Below are positions 58,343-64,000 of a DNA stretch of 64,000 nt, piece by piece. This stretch comes from Cichorium intybus (taxonomy: Eukaryota; Streptophyta; Magnoliopsida; Asterales; Asteraceae), in NCBI GenBank assembly GCA_023525715.1, contig CM042011.1, positions 682,001-746,000 of the forward strand, given 5' to 3'. A model generated the notes under the pieces. The model saw only the letters and a list, made by a program, of their open reading frames with translations. It was not told the DNA's origin and did not search any database. Within the stretch, counting starts at the first letter, position 1. Each line of letters opens with the position of its first letter. The translations under genes were made by a program, and so were the position numbers.

Positions 58343-59533
58343 CAGATCTTTGTACATCACAGAAATCAATAGTCTACTCCACTATGTACGTTGAGTCAAG
58401 CCTCTCCGCTCAGCACTCCGAGCTGCGTATACTCTGTATGTCTAGCCATGTGTCTCTACTCAGTGCGTCTTGTTGGGCATCCCCACTCTGTACCACATTG
58501 CTCAGTGCATCGAGCCATCCTACATTGCTCAGTATGTCGAGCCACCCTATAACATCTACAACTACTAAAGATATGATGCACATGCTATTATCTTACCGTG
58601 CTGCAATACTCTCTTTTATTTAACCTAAATCTCGTTCTATCTTTTCAACGAAAATAGCAACAAATGTACTACTTCCATGGACTACGGACGATGAACTTGC
58701 ATTTGTACATTATTGGATTATCGTTACAAAGGATAAGATCCATGCAGTTGCTCTACCACGTTACTATAAAGGATCGTTACAAAGGAACTTGCCTTTGTAC
58801 ATTCTTGGATTACATTACAAAGGATAAGATCCATGTAGTTGCTCCCCACATTACCATAAATGATCATTTTTGACCTACATGATGCATATGTTTTACTATG
58901 AAATGGGTCGTGGAAAGTATTGCACGCTCCAACAATTCAACATAAAGTGGATGGATTTATATCCATATGTGAAAATATTCAACAACATTTATCACAACAT
59001 CGACAATACGTGTGTGAACGATGATGAAACAAATATTTTTAAAGCAGTTGAAGAGCAATAGAAACTCCAAAGTGATGGAAAATACATTACCCATTTAAGA
59101 TGTTTAAAATGTTTTTAAAACTAAAGTGTTTTGTATTATTGATATATGTAATATATTTTTTTTACAATTTAATGTTCTTTGCTAACTTTTTTAGGAACCG
59201 ACGAATGATTATATAAAAACGAACTGCACAAATAAAAAGTATAGAATTACAAACATTGAAATGGAGACGAGCTCCACAATGTCCGGTTTAAATTACATTT
59301 AGAACTTCTACACCTAATCCATAGAAACAACATGGCCTTAAATTGATCAGGTGATATCCTGTTTCTTGAATATAATATTCTTTGCTAACTATTTAATATT
59401 TTTTCGTGGTGATTATTTTTTATTATTGTTTTTGGAAAGTAAACATTTAAATTAATCAAATTGTCTTATTCTTTTTTCCTTTTTGAAAATGGAAGTGATC
59501 TGTATACAACAATTTTTCTCTATACACAATAAT
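58343..59533. other. No gene recognised; 95-bp tandem repeat at about 58692-58866
   Basis: Two units share TTTGTACATT, GGATTA and TTACAAAGGATAAGATCCAT. CTCAGTGCATCGAGCCATCC words recur at 58500-58550. ORFs here have no domain. Confidence 0.5.
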
Positions 59534-59536
59534 TTA

Positions 59537-59868
59537 GAGTGCGTTTGGTTATGGAATTTTCTAGTTTTTCAAGAAAATTTTCTAAAAAAAATGAAAAGTT
59601 AGAAAACGCGTTTGGTTAATCAAATTTTCAAAATTATTGTAGAAAATGAAAAATTTTCGTTTACCCAAATTACAAAGAACTTGGAAAACTCAAAATTTTT
59701 CAAAGTTTTCTAATTTTCTAAAACGTATTTTTTAATGTTCTAAAACGGAAAATGAAAAGTCAATTAGTTTAACCAAACGCGTTTTGTACTGAAAATGAAA
59801 ACTCCACTCCATTTTCCGAAAATATTTTTTAGAAAACTGAAAACAGTTTTCCACAACCAAACACACCC
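59537..59868. mobile_element. Tourist-like MITE, 332 bp
   Basis: Ends GAGTGCGTTTGGTTATGGAA and TTCCACAACCAAACACACCC are imperfect inverted repeats with a TTA TSD (59534-59536 and 59869-59871). The whole element is nearly self-complementary (AAAATTTTCT and AGAAAATTTT blocks). Confidence 0.88.
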
Positions 59869-60211
59869 TTAACATTTTTCATGCATAATATACAATACTG
59901 TTAATACATGAATTATTGTATATGGATACAAATTACTGTGTACATATCATTTCCCATCTAAAAAGCATTATTATTTTTTTTTTTGAAGGTGGACACAAAA
60001 AGGAGAAGAGGGAGGCGGAGGGGCACCGTAGGTGAGGCTGCTTATATTGACCCCTAGCGAAGTAAATGTCACGTATCATCTACTATCTACGGCAATAGAA
60101 ATAAACATTGAATGCATGCCACGTTTGCTTTTGACAATGGCTTTTAATGCATCGTGCCATGAGTTATAAATATGACATGTTTTAAAACGCGCGATGGCGA
60201 TGAGTTATAAA

Positions 60212-60806
<595 letters not shown>

Positions 60807-60814
60807 GTTATAAA

Positions 60815-61586
60815 TACAAAATGTTTTAAAATGCGCGATGCAACGGGAAGGGAAGCTAGAGAACAATGCAAAAAAATAATATTGTATTATGTAAATTTGT
60901 AGGTTTTTAAATAAATTGATAGATATAAAAAGTATTTCCAAACACCTATATCACAAAATATCATTAGAAAGTAATGTTGAACTATTTGTAGATAACAAAT
61001 AAAAATTTATAATCACATGTTATTAATAATAATATTTTTTTGAGAATATATTCAAATATAAATGATTTAAAATCTAGAAAAGAATATACATTTAAAAAAG
61101 TTATAACACCTTATTAATCTAGTAATAAGTCCATCACAATTAAACTTATGACTTGGATTATTAATTTTATTTTATTTTAATAAAAATTGGTTATTATAAA
61201 TAAGAAGAAAAGAAGAACAATTTATTTTAATAAAAATTTGTTCATATAAGAATGAAGAAAAGGGAAACAAAATTTAATCAAATAGTCAAAGCGGGAGTTA
61301 AACCAAAGACCTCCTTGGTAGAACACATTAGCCACTACCGTTAAGCCTGCCACGTTCTGGCTTTGGTATTTACGCTTTCTCCACCTCCTGCTTCATCTGA
61401 TACTTTCCCGTCCGCCACCTCTACCCTGTGTGCCTGCTTTATCCTTTTTGCTCTGCATCTTCCCAATCGTCTCACTCAAACAATCGAGAAAACAATCGAT
61501 CCTCTTTTTTAGACGGACCCGTCTTCCCCCCACCCCCTTCTCTCTCTTATAACTGGAAGATTGAAATCCGGCTAGTCATGGGGTGA
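60815..61586. other. No gene until the UIM gene fragment
   Basis: AT-rich to about 61340, then a CT-rich stretch (CTTCCCGTCCGCCACC, CCCACCCCCTTCTCTC) that looks like a promoter/leader region for the fragment that follows. Confidence 0.45.
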
Positions 61587-62200
61587 TTGGCACCTTCAGC
61601 TCGACCGTGGAAATGTCAGTCACGTGGAAAACTCAGTCAGAAGGTTTGGAAAGATGTGGTTGAGCCTGTTAAGGCTAATCGTGACGAATTGAAGCCTCCA
61701 TCGGTAAGCCTAAACCTTTTTCTGAGTTCTGGTTTCTTAAGTTGTTGATCGGTTTTTGGGTTGAGGTTCATGGGTTTTGAGCCCTAACTCGATTTCTTCA
61801 AAATTGGTTTCCCTCTTCGTTTTCTCTTCTACAAATTCGGATTCAGTTCGTTCAAATGAATTGGGGATGATAGACGATTTCAGTGCTATAGCATTTCAAT
61901 GCGTAGAATCAGATCCGTGGAAGTTCTGAATTTGAATTATGTTGCTATTTTAGTTCGGAAGATGATGATGCCTTGATGAAGGTAAGTTTTTATTAATTGC
62001 ATCAATTTGTAGCTCTCATTTGACCAAAAGATTTTCATCGTATGGTCAACCCTATGGATGCAGGCCATTGCTCTTTCTTTACAAGATTCACCAGGTTTTT
62101 GGATGTAAATAGCAAAACACCTCAAAATTCTGATCCAAATGCATCAAGTGTTGAAAAGACTGAAAGAAATGATTCTAGAAATCGGAAGAGGAAAAACTTG
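61587..62200 (+). pseudogene. 5' fragment of a ubiquitin-interacting-motif gene
   Basis: Exon-like segment 1 (61587-61703, donor TCG|GTAAG) reads APSARPWKCQSRGKLSQKV, then WKDVVEPVKANRDELKPPS. Where an initiator Met would be expected the codon is TTG, and a TGA lies just upstream. A second segment ends SEDDDALMK at about 61979 before GTAAGT, and a third (62064-62200, acceptor GCAG, donor GTATG) continues AIALSLQDSPGF. Joined, EDDDALMKAIALSLQDS is a typical ubiquitin-interacting motif (acidic run, then Ala-x-x-x-Ser). The third segment shifts frame by one base in a T run directly after SPGF; beyond it an open Lys/Arg/Asn-rich frame ends RNRKRKNL. The phase between segments 1 and 2 does not match either. 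It is then cut off by the inverted LTR B at 62356. I read it as a decayed, transposon-truncated gene copy. UIM proteins bind ubiquitin. Confidence 0.55.
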
Positions 62201-62355
62201 GTATGTTTGAATTTTATGTAAGTCAACATGTGCATTTTATGTAATTTAAGTTAGAGGGTTAACTTTTTTTTACATATCTAAAAGGGTTGAGTGTGCATTT
62301 TTGCAGAATATTTCATTTATTCCCCAAATTTTGTAACAAATTTTGCAGAATATTT

Positions 62356-63629
62356 CATCGTCATCAGCTTTCGCCGGCAAATATCATCATCGGATTTCGT
62401 CAGCAAACATCGTCATCGGCTTTCGCCGACAATCATCATCATCGGCTTTCGCAGTCAAACACGTAAAGCACAAATAATCACATTATTACACAAAGTAATA
62501 AAGACTATCTACGCATATAATATCACCCATAATATAGTGAGAAGAGTCACCTGATTTGCGACCTTAAGCTAGAAAACACCCCACGCGAATACCCTTAGAT
62601 CCCGACAATACGCACTTCCTAATAAAGATAAGCCCCACTTAGAACTTTCTAAATCCCGAACAGAATAATCCTATAAGACTGGTCAAAAAGTCAACGGTCA
62701 ACGGTCAAAGTCAACAGCCGCTAACTCTTAGAGTTAGCGCCGCTAACTCCCCTGTTCAGCCCAAATCTCCATTAATTGCTTAATTCATTAAGACAGAAGC
62801 TATAACTTCCAGGGGTTGTCCCAACAGTCCGTCAACTCATAAAAACATGAATTCCATCCACCAATCCTTGCCTAACAAGCTCAAGGTGACAAATCTAGTT
62901 CCAAAATGAAGATTAACAAACTTGAACTTTATCTAAAACCATAATAAGACTAGGCTAAGGTTTTTCTCATGGATTCAGAAGCAAAAGGAAGAAGAACGCA
63001 TCCCTTAGTTCCTAAATCCCACTTTATTCCAAAAAAATGGAGCCATCATCGTCTCAAGAAGTTCTTACAAATATCATAACTCCAATTTCACCCAAATATA
63101 CTCAAAGAGACAGAGATTAAACACTTACAATGGTCCAAAGCATCAATCAATTAGATCTCGTTGTTCACACAAGCATCCTTAGCACCTTTGCTTCCTTCTT
63201 TTCTTCCAAAAACCTTCAAAGCTTCAAGGAAATGATGCAAGAACCTCTATGGAGGCTAGATAGAGTTTCTAAGGGTTGGAGCTAAAGAAAAACGGATTCC
63301 AAATGGGTTGTAAACTGAAAAATGACTTAAAATCACGAAAATGTAAATTTATCCCGCTCAGACACAGTTAGCGGTGCTAACTTCCATGTTAGGGTCGCTA
63401 ACTTTAGATCCTTCCAAAATGCAGCATCTTTTCAGACCGTCGCGACTGTTTCGCTGAGTTCACATATTAGCGTCGCTAATCTTGGGGATTAGCGGCGCTA
63501 ATCCCTCTTTTGTCCTTTTCCGCATTTTTGTCTTCTAGTTTTCTACTATCTCCTCGATACCTGGTTCCAGGCTTTACACTTTAACTATTTAGAACTCGAA
63601 ACTTGACTTTTCGGGATTATGGTCTTACA
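62356..63629 (-). mobile_element. Truncated inverted copy of LTR family B
   Basis: The reverse complement matches 19646-19825 plus 29004-30290 throughout: it starts TGTAAGACCATAATC at 63629, shares the GTTAGCG/CGCTAAC palindromes (62719-62747, about 63370-63400, 63468-63500) and ends inside the 26-bp minisatellite. The last 150 bp of the LTR are missing. A direct repeat ATTTTGCAGAATATTTCAT (about 62299 and 62341) marks the truncated edge. Confidence 0.85.
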
Positions 63630-63740
63630 GAAGTACTTGACCGTGTTCGTTGGTGCCCTTCCGCTGTGCCCAACAGCGTTATCAGTGACCAAATGACCTA
63701 ACAGAGACAATTTCTTTTAGTAATTCAACCCCTAGGTAAA

Positions 63741-64000
63741 ATCTAAGGGGGTGTTGGGGTACGAAGATGAGACTTTCCAGCTCGAGGGTAGAAGCTACCA
63801 ACACTTTAATATAAACAAAAAAATAAATCGGAATACGTGGGCCGTACATGGATTGATGTTTGCAAACTTGGTCGGCCCACCAAAAATTGTGCTTATTGGG
63901 CTTTGCCCTAAATTTGTAACCTACCTATATATAGTCATGCTTATTTTCATTTTAAGTTAGAGCTCTCAATGTGAGGTGTTTGTATTATGTTCATTCCTAG
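63741..64000 (+). mobile_element. Start of another LTR at the window edge
   Basis: A purine tract TCTAAGGGGG is followed by TGTTGGGG at 63752, the usual junction of polypurine tract and 3' LTR. A TATATATA box lies at 63926-63933. The LTR runs off the window, so superfamily is unknown; TGTTGGG starts are common in copia. The inverted LTR B upstream may be inserted in this element. Confidence 0.5.

Overview
This window is AT-rich nuclear DNA from a flowering plant, most likely a dicot. The evidence is tRNA-iMet primer-binding sites, plant hAT and Tourist-type MITEs, a Tekay/Del-like chromovirus, and a WRKY gene with the plant R-type intron. An Asteraceae source is my guess from overall flavour only. 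The window is gene-poor. The one convincing intact host gene is a WRKY75-like transcription factor (41949-42946, +). A small unrecognised 90-aa ORF with its own TATA box (1026-1298, -) is the next best candidate. Host-type fragments are a truncated MULE transposase at the left edge, an RPA-like OB-fold pseudogene beside a Helitron 3' end (3607-4618, -), and a broken ubiquitin-interacting-motif gene fragment (61587-62200, +).

Layout. 0-5.7 kb: MULE relic, 90-aa ORF, 149-bp direct repeat, Helitron end with RPA-like pseudogene. 5.68-15.70 kb: a very young Ty1/copia element (1,294-bp LTRs, TSD CTACA) whose gag has in-frame stops and whose reverse-transcriptase core is deleted. 17.4-18.7 kb: a 1.27-kb foldback element with arms of about 0.5 kb. 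19.65-30.45 kb: a long LTR (family B here) split by a complete Ty3/gypsy chromovirus (19826-29003, TSD GGGTT) with an uninterrupted 1,509-aa Gag-Pol. 30.5-37.9 kb: a minus-strand non-autonomous LTR element with only a decayed gag (TSD GATTT), sitting inside a 347-bp tandem duplication. 38.6-39.4 kb: relict LTR. 41.9-43.0 kb: the WRKY gene. 44-47.5 kb: three nested DNA-transposon derivatives. 49.8-56.5 kb: a decayed LTR (E) holding two solo LTRs (C, TSD TACCT; D, TSD TTTAG). 56.6-60.8 kb: a short LTR remnant and four MITE-class elements. 61.6-64 kb: the gene fragment, an inverted truncated copy of LTR family B, and the start of a further LTR at the right edge.

The most interesting pattern spans the LTRs. 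At least five diverged LTR families (A, B, C, D, E) share a gene-like order: a first splice-donor-like site, an acceptor followed by a 57-77-nt middle segment ending AG|GTGAGT, then CTCAC plus a short hairpin of different sequence in each family, then an acceptor-like (T)CAG or TAG. This suggests LTR-encoded introns with a conserved RNA structure near the last acceptor. It is an inference from sequence and needs transcript evidence.

All comparisons (LTR divergence, TSDs, repeat units) were made by eye. Function names rest on motif recognition, not on database searches.
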